A DNA stretch of 7,403 bases from Deltaproteobacteria bacterium (GCA_021827465.1 JAKAVX010000114.1:1-7403), one strand, 5' to 3'; positions 1-7,403 are shown, numbered from the stretch's first letter. The notes: generated by a model from the sequence alone, not told the origin. Numbers and translations: made by a program.

Positions 1-161
1 TTTGAGCCCGTGATTCGATCGGAAACAGCGCGCTGCGTCGCTTCGTCGCTGCGCTCGTGACGGCACGAAGCGCCCTTCATGAGCGAGGCATTCGATCCGG
101 CGCTTGCGCTGATGGCGCGTCTTTTGCGTCGATGAATCCTCGGGCGACGGGGCGATTCGTC
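1..161. other. Left-edge region without a supported gene
   Basis: No convincing coding region is visible. On the plus strand one frame is open from the left edge to a TGA at 58-60 (19 codons), which could be the tail of an upstream gene but has no recognisable motif. On the minus strand an ATG at 80 opens a frame of about 26 codons that reaches the left edge, also unrecognised. Bases 30-57 are a low-complexity run of CGCTGCG/TCGCTTCG-like units. The frame of the DksA-like gene stays open upstream to a GTG at 57, but that stretch does not look like the family. Confidence 0.4.
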
Positions 162-752
162 ATGGCTGGGGAAATCAAAGCGCCGAATTTGAAGCGTCGC
201 GAGGAGTTGCGTCGGATGCTCTCGCGGTTGCGCGATGAGACCTACATTAAGGTGAGGGATCTCAGGCGCGATCAGGAACACGAAGCCGAACCGCCTGCGG
301 CTGACGATATCGATGCGGCGCGCGCAACCGCTGACGTAGAGACGCATGCAAGCCTGATCGAGCGGGCCGAGGACGAACTCAATTCCATCGACGAGGCGCT
401 GGAACGCGTCGAGCACGGAACCTATGGACTCTGCGCCGAGTGCGGCGAAGAGATTGCCGCCGAGCGTCTGGCCGCAGTGCCTTTCGCCCTTCGATGCGAG
501 AGCTGCCAGGAAAAACAGGATCGCGCGAGCGGGCGATGGGCAGAGGGCTCGACGATTTCGCCGTACGACCGCCAGTGGGAGCTTCCGGAGGAAATGCGCC
601 AGCCACGCGAATACCTGATCAAATCCGCGGGCGCGTTGCGATCGCCGACCTACGAAGAGCCTTTCCCGTCGAAAGCAACAATCGGCGAGAAGCCGGCTGC
701 GCCTCGGCCCGCTCGGCCAAGGGGCAAGCGAAAACCAAAACACGGCAAATAA
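162..752 (+). CDS. DksA/TraR-family zinc-finger protein with extended basic C-terminus
   Basis: This encodes a 196-residue protein of the DksA/TraR family, whose members bind RNA polymerase through its secondary channel and adjust transcription initiation, often with ppGpp. Residues 10-40 and 60-88 look like the two arms of the helical hairpin. At the tip, D48, D51 and A53 give the DxxDxA pattern needed for DksA activity. The zinc finger follows the usual GTYGLC lead-in, with C91, C94, C112 and C115 (CX2C-X17-CX2C) and a typical RLxAxPxAxxC core. Residues 120-196 extend well past the usual family end and finish in a Pro/Lys/Arg-rich tail. The ATG at 162 is chosen because family similarity begins there. 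Its upstream GGGGCG is a weak ribosome binding site, and ATG 132 or GTG 57 are alternatives. DksA itself, or a general-stress paralogue, cannot be told apart here. The family call is firm; the exact role is inferred. Confidence 0.9.
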   Translation: MAGEIKAPNLKRREELRRMLSRLRDETYIKVRDLRRDQEHEAEPPAADDIDAARATADVETHASLIERAEDELNSIDEALERVEHGTYGLCAECGEEIAAERLAAVPFALRCESCQEKQDRASGRWAEGSTISPYDRQWELPEEMRQPREYLIKSAGALRSPTYEEPFPSKATIGEKPAAPRPARPRGKRKPKHGK

Positions 753-865
753 GCCCGGAGTGACCGCGTTCCTTTTCCGAGGATCATCAGAATAGCCGGC
801 ATATTACCGGCACCCGGAGAACAATGGCCGTGCGCAGTACGGCGAGGCTTTCCCGCACTCTATCA

Positions 866-881
866 GGCATTATCGAATGCC
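866..881 (+). promoter_or_regulatory. Short hairpin in the leader of the 99-residue gene
   Basis: GGCATT (866-871) and AATGCC (876-881) form a perfect 6-bp stem around an ATCG tetraloop. It ends 9 bases before the AGGAG ribosome binding site (891-895) of the gene at 903. A run of A, not T, follows it, so it is not an intrinsic terminator for the upstream gene. A second weak hairpin, GCCGG (795-799) with CCGGC (807-811), lies further upstream. A role in translation control or mRNA stability is possible, but chance is also possible at this stem length. Confidence 0.25.
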
Positions 882-902
882 CGCGAAAAAAGGAGCTCCC
901 GT

Positions 903-1202
903 ATGAACGAGTGGGATGAAGAGCTTCGCGCTCTGGCGAGCAGGATAGACGCACTCGAGACGTACACCGGAGAACTCAAGGAGCATCTTGAAGCGCTCGA
1001 GAAACGTTCTCTGCTTCGCTTGCCCGGACGGCGGTATTGCCGGATCTGCGGGGCGGGACCGGGCGCAACGATCGATCCTCTGCCGAGCAAGTCCGAAGAG
1101 GAGTTTCATCTGAGCGGACACGGTGAACCGGCGCCGGAGCATCCGGCGCCCCATCGATGGTCCGAAGTCGAGAGAATGGCCGCCGAGAAGCATCGCAAAT
1201 AG
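903..1202 (+). CDS. Small coiled-coil protein with CxxC and His-rich putative metal site
   Basis: I do not recognise this 99-residue protein. It has a good ribosome binding site, AGGAG at 891-895, 7 bases before the ATG, and ends in TAG, so it is likely a real gene. Residues 4-36 are acidic and Leu-rich with heptad-like spacing (LRALASRIDALETYTGELK), consistent with a short coiled coil. Next come a basic patch (R39, R43, R44) and C46-R-I-C49-G, the knuckle typical of zinc sites. No second CxxC follows. Instead H69, H73, H80 and H84 lie downstream, so a CX2C-X19-HX3H zinc site is plausible. The C-terminal 15 residues are charged. There is no signal peptide or membrane segment, so it should be cytoplasmic. 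Its stop lies 7 bases from the stop of the convergent VOC gene, so the two transcripts probably overlap. Function unknown; a nucleic-acid or protein-binding adaptor is only a guess. Confidence 0.7.
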   Translation: MNEWDEELRALASRIDALETYTGELKEHLEALEKRSLLRLPGRRYCRICGAGPGATIDPLPSKSEEEFHLSGHGEPAPEHPAPHRWSEVERMAAEKHRK

Positions 1203-1209
1203 CCACTGG

Positions 1210-1722
1210 CTAAAAGTCGCCGCGCTTGATTCGTTGCATAAGCGCCCGGCCCTCGGCGCTCAGGTACACGATTTCCATTATCGAGCCGATAGCCGCTTCG
1301 GTGTCGAAGTAGGTGTATTCGCTCTCGCCCATTTTGCCACTCATCAGTTGCTCGTGACCAAAGCGACCCAGCGTCTCCAGCGTGCGATCGTACTTGTCCC
1401 GGTCGTAGAGGAAAAAGCCCAGATGATGCAGTCCCTCGCCCCTGCGATCCAGGAACTCCTTGTAACAGGTCTCGCCGGAGACGTGCTGGATGAGTTCGAT
1501 CTGCGTGTCGCCCGAATACGCGATCGAGAGGCGCACTTTCTGCTCAACCGGACGCCCGCGCAGACGTTTGTCCGTCACTTGGTCGCTGAAGTTGTCGAAC
1601 ACGTGAAAACGCGGCACCCCCATCGCCTTGTTGAAGAAGTTTTGCGCGGCTTCCAGATCGCGCACCACAAACGCGACCTGATGGAGGCTGCTGCCGACAT
1701 AGGCCAAGGGCGAGACATCCAT
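1210..1722 (-). CDS. VOC-fold (glyoxalase/epimerase-like) metalloprotein
   Basis: This is a 170-residue protein of the vicinal oxygen chelate superfamily (glyoxalase I, methylmalonyl-CoA epimerase, extradiol dioxygenases, bleomycin-resistance proteins). Two beta-alpha-beta-beta-beta modules are visible. The first starts at LHQVAFVVRDLEAA with H14 and closes at TQIELIQ with E76. The second starts at GLHHLGFFLYD with H99 or H100 and closes at GSIMEIVYL with E150. All four classical metal-ligand positions (H, E, H, E) are therefore kept, as expected of an active metalloenzyme. Length and the HQVAFVV and IELIQ strings resemble methylmalonyl-CoA epimerase-type members, but the substrate cannot be read from sequence. 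The ATG at 1722 is chosen because an AGGGAG ribosome binding site (1735-1730 on the minus strand) lies 7 bases upstream. An in-frame extension to 1836 looks like non-coding sequence. Stop is TAG. It is divergent from the zinc-ribbon gene at 1855. Confidence 0.88.
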   Translation of the reverse strand: MDVSPLAYVGSSLHQVAFVVRDLEAAQNFFNKAMGVPRFHVFDNFSDQVTDKRLRGRPVEQKVRLSIAYSGDTQIELIQHVSGETCYKEFLDRRGEGLHHLGFFLYDRDKYDRTLETLGRFGHEQLMSGKMGESEYTYFDTEAAIGSIMEIVYLSAEGRALMQRIKRGDF

Positions 1723-1839
1723 CGTGATTCTCCCTGCTCTGCGCGTCGCGCGGAGGAAACGGCGGCCCAATCGACCATAGTGCCGATAGGGGCTCGCTGC
1801 AACGGCGCGGCGCCCGGATTCGGGACATGAATCCATCCC

Positions 1840-1848
1840 TGCTATTAT
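1840..1848 (+). promoter_or_regulatory. Extended -10 promoter element (TGCTATTAT)
   Basis: The sequence TGC-TATTAT matches the extended -10 form TGnTATAAT at five of six hexamer positions plus the TG. The hexamer ends at 1848, so transcription would start near 1854-1856, at or next to the GTG proposed as start of the following gene. A -35 at 17-base spacing (1820-1825, TCGGGA) is poor, which is common for extended -10 promoters. It lies in the 132-base divergent region between the VOC gene and the zinc-ribbon gene. Confidence 0.4.
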
Positions 1849-1854
1849 CGACGC

Positions 1855-2106
1855 GTGATTAGCAGGGCAATCGCCAAAGCTGCGCTCTGGGAATGCCGCC
1901 GATGTGGCGCATCGACGCAGGGCGCCGGTCTATATCTCGCCAGTTCCCCGCAAGCTCATGTCGCCACCGATGGAACGGATGCCCGGACCCTGGATACCTC
2001 GAGCCCGTCAGAGTTCGTCGACGAGCGGCTGCTGCGATGTCCGTCCTGCGGCTCGCGCGAAATCGAAATCCCCTTCGAAATTCTCGACGGCAAGCGCCTG
2101 CGCTGA
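1855..2106 (+). CDS. Small Cys4 zinc-ribbon-like protein
   Basis: This predicted 83-residue protein carries two zinc knuckles: C14-R-R-C17-G near the N-terminus, preceded by an aromatic (W12), and C62-P-S-C65-G after a 44-residue Ser/Thr/Ala/Asp-rich linker. The pattern CX2C-X44-CX2C with glycine after each pair is typical of zinc-ribbon or rubredoxin-like folds, and the strand-like tail (REIEIPFEILDGKRLR) fits a ribbon. The first possible start is GTG at 1855. No Shine-Dalgarno sequence precedes it, but an extended -10 box ends 6 bases upstream, suggesting a leaderless message. There is no other Met or GTG start before the first knuckle, so a later start would lose half the metal site. It ends in TGA, 140 bases before the flavoprotein gene. 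I cannot name the family; the four paired cysteines are the main argument that the gene is real. Confidence 0.5.
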   Translation: MISRAIAKAALWECRRCGASTQGAGLYLASSPQAHVATDGTDARTLDTSSPSEFVDERLLRCPSCGSREIEIPFEILDGKRLR

Positions 2107-2172
2107 ACTCCGCCCACCGGCGGCGGAACGCGAGCGCGTAACTCGAAGTCCTGTGGCGCATGAACGCGTGGC

Positions 2173-2181
2173 TGGTATGCT
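2173..2181 (+). promoter_or_regulatory. Possible extended -10 promoter for the flavoprotein gene
   Basis: TGG-TATGCT has the TG extension and four of six -10 hexamer matches. It would give a leader of roughly 60 bases before the ATG at 2247. No good -35 is visible at 16-18 bases upstream. The element is weak and could be chance. Confidence 0.2.
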
Positions 2182-2246
2182 GAGGCCCGCTTACCGCGGT
2201 ACCGAGGGCGTGCTTCGAGTGAGAACCACGCCGCGCGGAGGGGACG

Positions 2247-3449
2247 ATGCCTGACGACGATCTCAGTTTCACCAGTATCGGCCGGGTTCACGGCGAGCCG
2301 AAATACATTGCGCCGCTACTCGGGGATATTGCCGCGCAGGCCTCGCAAGCCGATCGAACGCGCTCGATCTCTCCGGACCTTATTGCGGCAATCAAAAAAA
2401 ATGACATCATGCGGATCTCTGCCGCGCGCGAGATCTCGGGACTAGAGGAACCAATAGTCGAGATCGCAAACGAGCTGCGCGCGATCGCTCCGCGATGCGG
2501 CTCGACGGCGTGGTGCCTGTGGAATCATCTGTGTGTCTTTCACCATTTCGCCGCAGTGCTCGGCCCGGCGAATGCAGACTTTCTGGCGGATATTGTCAAA
2601 AAACGCGAGTGGTTCTGCTTTCCCGCCGGCGCCGGGTCCAGGGTGACTGCGGTCGATTCAGCCGGCAAGGCCATTGTATCCGGAGTTGCCGCGTTCGGTT
2701 CCGGTTGTCGATACGCGCAATGGGCTGGCGTCGTCTTTATCAAGCGGGGCGTCGAGGTGCCGCAGTTTGCGCTCGTCGATCTCAGGGGCCCGAGTGTGCG
2801 GATCGATCCGACCTGGGACGGAAGCGCTGTGCGGGCCTCGGCCACCGATCATATCCACTATGAGAACGTTGAGGTGCCGAGCGAACGCGTTGTGCCTTCG
2901 CCTCCGAGGTACCGCGCGCTCTTTCGGCGAACGGACCACCCGATGATCCATCATCGCTATCGCGAAGATTGGGTGGCGATCTCGGTGATGTGGCTCGGCG
3001 CGATGGCGACGGGGGTGGCCGAGGCATCGCTCGACGAGACCGCGCGGAATATCAGGCATCGAATCGCGATCCTGGGAACGAAGATGGTCGAGAGGCCCAC
3101 CATCCATGTGAACCTCGGCCGCGCCCAAGCGCTCATCAACGCGGCGACCGATACCGTTTACGCCGCGATGGCGGAAACCGACGCGCGGATCGCGGCCCGC
3201 GTGGTGCCGACTGAAGGCGATTACTTCCGGCAGACCTCGGCCGGGATGCAGGCCGTGCTGTTGTGCGACGAAGCCATGAGGCTCATTCTTCGGGTGCTCG
3301 GAGGCAACGGACTACGCGAGGGCACGGAGTTCGAGCGCCGCTATCGCGATTTTCAGGCGATGCCGCTTCACATCAACGGGCACGTCGACCGCGTAACGGA
3401 GCAACTCGGACGCATTTCTCTCGGGCTGGATTCAGAGAATCCGTTCTAG
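2247..3449 (+). CDS. Acyl-CoA dehydrogenase-fold flavoprotein, probably a flavin-dependent monooxygenase
   Basis: This 400-residue protein has the acyl-CoA dehydrogenase fold: an N-terminal helical domain (about 15-115), a middle beta domain (about 120-215) and a C-terminal helical bundle (about 240-400). The signature APRCGSTAWCLWNH (81-94), the SGVAAFGSGCRYAQW stretch (145-159), the TWDGSAVRASATDHIHYENV segment (189-208) and the VPSERVV loop (210-216) resemble the two-component 'group D' flavin monooxygenases (HpaH/C2, HsaA, DszC type), which hydroxylate substrates with reduced flavin from a partner reductase. The glutamate that acts as base in medium-chain acyl-CoA dehydrogenase falls at I376, after R367-D368, which argues against ordinary dehydrogenation. 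No reductase gene is in the window. The start is supported by GGAGG at 2237-2241, 5 bases before the ATG. There is no signal peptide, so it should be cytoplasmic. The fold is secure; the monooxygenase reading is inference, and the substrate is unknown. Confidence 0.87.
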   Translation: MPDDDLSFTSIGRVHGEPKYIAPLLGDIAAQASQADRTRSISPDLIAAIKKNDIMRISAAREISGLEEPIVEIANELRAIAPRCGSTAWCLWNHLCVFHHFAAVLGPANADFLADIVKKREWFCFPAGAGSRVTAVDSAGKAIVSGVAAFGSGCRYAQWAGVVFIKRGVEVPQFALVDLRGPSVRIDPTWDGSAVRASATDHIHYENVEVPSERVVPSPPRYRALFRRTDHPMIHHRYREDWVAISVMWLGAMATGVAEASLDETARNIRHRIAILGTKMVERPTIHVNLGRAQALINAATDTVYAAMAETDARIAARVVPTEGDYFRQTSAGMQAVLLCDEAMRLILRVLGGNGLREGTEFERRYRDFQAMPLHINGHVDRVTEQLGRISLGLDSENPF

Positions 3450-3540
3450 TCGCGCGACCCGCTCTGTTCCGGTCGGTTCCGATCTTTATCGTTGCGATCG
3501 AGGTGCGGAGTCTTGGGCATCGGTGCCTCCCTCCGGCCGA

Positions 3541-3552
3541 CGAATCGATTCG
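3541..3552. repeat. 12-bp perfect palindrome between convergent genes
   Basis: CGAATCGATTCG reads the same on both strands. It lies in the 112-base gap between the convergent flavoprotein and dioxygenase genes, 9 bases past the dioxygenase stop. No T-run follows on either strand, so it is not a standard intrinsic terminator. A protein-binding site or chance are both possible. Confidence 0.3.
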
Positions 3553-3561
3553 AGAATTCGC

Positions 3562-4425
3562 TCAGCGCGGGCGCAGCTTCGGGAAATCCAGATGCCGGAA
3601 CGGATCGCCCGGCGACAGCGCCTCGGTCAGATTCACGAAGACCGAACGCGCGGTGTCGGATTCGCTCGGCTCGCGGATGCGCCGCGCGGAACTTTGGCCG
3701 TTGATCAGCGATCGCGGAGTGTACACCGTGTCATCCCCGAAGAACCGCAGCGACAGCGTGCGGCGGCGGATTCCGGGATGAGTCGGTGCGCCCCCGTGCA
3801 GCATCGCGGGATGAAACACCAGCACGTCGCCCGGCTCTACCGCCCATGACACGATGTCCCACTTCGAGCGCTCGGCCTCGATATTGGGAAGCCGCGGAAG
3901 TTCTTCGCCGGGATAGATCGGGGCGGTGTCGTCGTCGGGATCGAACCGCGAGCCGTTGTACAGGACTCCGCGATGCGATCCGCGCACGAACTCCAGCGCG
4001 TTCTCCTTCGCAACCCGCTCGAATGTTATCCACATCACTGCGATTTTTTCGCCGTCGATCGGGAGATATGAGGAATCCTGGTGCCAGGGCGTACGACGGC
4101 TCTCGCCTCCTTCCTTCAGGAACACCTGTTCGTACATGAACCACACGTCGGGCGCGCCCCACAGTTCGGCAGCGACGTCCGCGGCGGGAGATTGTTCGAG
4201 CAATTCGCGGTATGCGGGAAACGCCGCAGGGTTAGCCAGATCCTGGTAGAACACCGCGCGCGAGTCCTTGCCCGGAAACGTCGCGGCGGCCGGACTCGGA
4301 TGTTCGAGGCTCCATTTGTAGGCTTCCTCCGCCATCGCGAGCGAACGCGAATCGAGCACGGCCTTGATGAAGACCACCCCGTCCTCGCGAAACCGATTGC
4401 GCATCGCGCCGTCAATCATGCTCAT
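3562..4425 (-). CDS. Phytanoyl-CoA dioxygenase (PhyH) family Fe(II)/2-oxoglutarate oxygenase
   Basis: This 287-residue protein belongs to the PhyH family, whose members hydroxylate small molecules using Fe(II), O2 and 2-oxoglutarate. The facial triad is visible: H115 and D117 in TPWHQDSSYLP, and the distal H210 in HPAMLHGGAP. The 2-oxoglutarate carboxylate would be bound by an arginine in the G-I-R220-R-R-T-L-S-L-R segment, most likely R221, 11 residues after H210. Other family strings are AVMWITFERVAKENALEFVRGSH (start at 129; double-stranded beta-helix core), VEPGDVLVFHP (196-206) and the closing GDPFRHLDFP. Length is normal and nothing is broken. The ATG at 4425 has AAGGGG about 6 bases upstream; Met3 is an alternative start. 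Stop is TGA, and reading through gives no family sequence, so it is a true stop. PhyH members act on lipids, antibiotics, ectoine and amino-acid derivatives, so the substrate is open. Confidence 0.93.
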   Translation of the reverse strand: MSMIDGAMRNRFREDGVVFIKAVLDSRSLAMAEEAYKWSLEHPSPAAATFPGKDSRAVFYQDLANPAAFPAYRELLEQSPAADVAAELWGAPDVWFMYEQVFLKEGGESRRTPWHQDSSYLPIDGEKIAVMWITFERVAKENALEFVRGSHRGVLYNGSRFDPDDDTAPIYPGEELPRLPNIEAERSKWDIVSWAVEPGDVLVFHPAMLHGGAPTHPGIRRRTLSLRFFGDDTVYTPRSLINGQSSARRIREPSESDTARSVFVNLTEALSPGDPFRHLDFPKLRPR

Positions 4426-4449
4426 CTGATCCCCTTCCGCCGTCTCAGT

Positions 4450-4530
4450 TCAGGCGCTGATCGACTTGCAGGATGCCATCGCGATCTTCGAACAGGCAAG
4501 GCAGAACCTTGCCTCCTGCCGTCTCTCCAT
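4450..4530 (-). CDS. Possible 26-codon leader ORF upstream of the dioxygenase gene
   Basis: An ATG at 4530 on the minus strand is preceded by a GGGAG ribosome binding site at a good distance (5 bases). It opens a 26-codon frame ending in TGA at 4452-4450, 24 bases before the dioxygenase ATG. The predicted peptide is basic and contains three cysteines (C10, C13, C21), including CLAC. The inverted repeat at 4494-4514 lies inside it. The placement fits a leader peptide that couples translation to the downstream gene, but no family supports it and such short frames arise by chance. Confidence 0.2.
   Translation of the reverse strand: MERRQEARFCLACSKIAMASCKSISA
4494..4514. repeat. Perfect 8-bp inverted repeat upstream of the dioxygenase gene
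   Basis: AGGCAAGG (4494-4501) and CCTTGCCT (4507-4514) are exact reverse complements around CAGAA. The stem would be stable in RNA, but no U-run follows on either strand, so an intrinsic terminator is unlikely. It lies about 70 bases upstream of the dioxygenase start on the minus strand and about 120 bases before selC on the plus strand. It could be an operator for a dimeric regulator or a leader hairpin of the dioxygenase mRNA. Confidence 0.4.
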
Positions 4531-4637
4531 ATCAACTCCCACGGCTGCTCTCTCGATGCGACCGAGCGACGGAGTTTAGGGCACTCGACCGGCCTTCCAA
4601 ATGGCGATAGCTTCGTAAATCCTTGATTTCATTGAGT

Positions 4638-4733
4638 GGAGGAGGAAGGGGCCCGGTGGCCCCACCGGTCTTCAAAACCGGCCTGGCAGGTATTGCGCTT
4701 GCCGGAGGGTTCGACTCCCTCCCCCCTCCGCCA
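4638..4733 (+). tRNA. selC: Selenocysteine tRNA, tRNA-Sec(UCA)
   Basis: This 96-base gene folds as a bacterial selenocysteine tRNA, which is charged with serine, converted to Sec by SelA and brought to UGA codons by SelB. The acceptor stem has 8 positions (4638-4645 with 4722-4729), seven paired and one A-C mismatch (4643 with 4724). Then AA, a perfect 6-bp D stem (GGGGCC 4648-4653, GGCCCC 4658-4663) with the 4-base loop CGGT, and a 5-bp anticodon stem (4665-4669 with 4677-4681). The loop CTTCAAA places the anticodon TCA at 4672-4674. The long variable arm pairs GGCAGG (4685-4690) with CTTGCC (4698-4703), including one G-U. The T arm (GAGGG, TTCGACT, CCCTC; 4705-4721), discriminator G at 4730 and encoded CCA (4731-4733) complete it. 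The 8+5 acceptor/T geometry and the 6-bp D stem separate it from Ser tRNAs and ordinary UCA suppressors. Confidence 0.97.
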
Positions 4734-4745
4734 TTACGCGACCAC

Positions 4746-4766
4746 CTCGCGAACATTCGCCGCGAG
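4746..4766 (+). terminator. Hairpin just downstream of selC
   Basis: CTCGCG (4746-4751) and CGCGAG (4761-4766) form a perfect 6-bp GC-rich stem with a 9-base loop, 12 bases after the tRNA CCA. There is no U-run after it, so it is not a classical intrinsic terminator. It may help end or process the selC transcript. The remaining bases up to 4943 hold no supported gene; frames that cross the tRNA there are not credible. Confidence 0.3.
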
Positions 4767-4943
4767 TGCGCCCCAGACCTACACACGCATCTCCGTATCA
4801 AGTACCGTAAATTATGCCGCGAACCCGCCCCGGCACGCCTGGCCCATAGCGAGACGCGCGCTGTTGGCCGGAACGGCGCGCCGGCAGGCAAGGTCCATCC
4901 GCGGTGCCGGTGCAGAAGCAAAGCCTGTAGGTAAGTAGTGCAG

Positions 4944-7403
<2,460 letters not shown>

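Noticed and set aside
30..57. Low-complexity CGCTGCG/TCGCTTCG run as a repeat element
   Set aside because: The units are imperfect, short and appear once. Such runs are frequent by composition in GC-rich genomes.
57..161. GTG at 57 as the start of the DksA-like gene
   Set aside because: The first 35 residues do not resemble the family, and the region lacks a clear ribosome binding site. ATG 162 begins where family-like sequence begins.
1123..1830. A 235-codon plus-strand frame
   Set aside because: It is antisense to the VOC gene, which has conserved metal ligands and a good ribosome binding site, and it overlaps the 99-residue gene in another frame.
2104..2164. TGA at 2104 read as selenocysteine in the zinc-ribbon gene
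   Set aside because: Continuation gives about 18 low-complexity residues before another stop, with no Cys-like conserved position and no obvious SECIS hairpin.
3450..3561. Bidirectional intrinsic terminator between the convergent genes
   Set aside because: Short palindromes exist (TCGCGCGA at 3450-3457, the 12-bp one at 3541), but none has a T-run on either strand.
4638..4733. selC as a target for an integrated element
   Set aside because: selC is a known integration site in enterobacteria, but no integrase gene and no repeated copy of the tRNA 3' end is seen in the window.

Overview
This window comes from a GC-rich bacterial chromosome. By eye, most third codon positions are G or C, Shine-Dalgarno sequences are recognisable, and the tRNA carries an encoded CCA end. 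The mix of a DksA/TraR-type zinc finger, a phytanoyl-CoA dioxygenase-like oxygenase, an acyl-CoA dehydrogenase-fold flavoenzyme, a VOC-fold protein and a selenocysteine tRNA would suit a soil or sediment proteobacterium-like lineage (old 'deltaproteobacteria', Binatota and similar groups). That placement is a guess, because the window holds no phylogenetic marker. I see no insertion sequence, phage gene, CRISPR array or integrase.

Layout. 1-161 holds no convincing gene. 162-752 (+) encodes a DksA/TraR-family protein with a Cys4 zinc finger, a DxxDxA motif and a long basic C-terminal tail. 903-1202 (+) is a 99-residue unknown protein combining a coiled coil with a CxxC/His-rich motif. It converges on 1210-1722 (-), a VOC-fold metalloprotein with all four ligand positions kept, with only 7 bases between the two stop codons. 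1855-2106 (+) is a small Cys4 zinc-ribbon-like protein, divergent from the VOC gene and possibly read from a leaderless mRNA. 2247-3449 (+) is an acyl-CoA dehydrogenase-fold flavoprotein that looks more like a flavin-dependent monooxygenase than a true dehydrogenase. It converges on 3562-4425 (-), a PhyH-family Fe(II)/2-oxoglutarate dioxygenase. Upstream of the dioxygenase lie a perfect 8-bp inverted repeat and a possible 26-codon leader ORF.

The clearest special feature is 4638-4733 (+), a selenocysteine tRNA (selC) with UCA anticodon, 8-bp acceptor stem, 6-bp D stem and long variable arm. The organism therefore probably makes selenoproteins, and some of its TGA codons may be sense codons. 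4944-7403 (+) is a glycogen phosphorylase (GT35) that runs off the right edge just before its expected C-terminus.

The genes do not form one operon or one pathway. Orientations alternate (+ + - + + - + +), and the genes look like separate transcription units: stress or transcription control (DksA-like), catabolic or detoxifying oxygenases, translation (selC) and carbon storage (glgP). I do not see a convincing new multi-gene system. The items most worth checking are selC and its A-C mismatch, the three small or unusual Cys-rich proteins, the oxidoreductase lacking the dehydrogenase glutamate, and the leader region of the dioxygenase gene.
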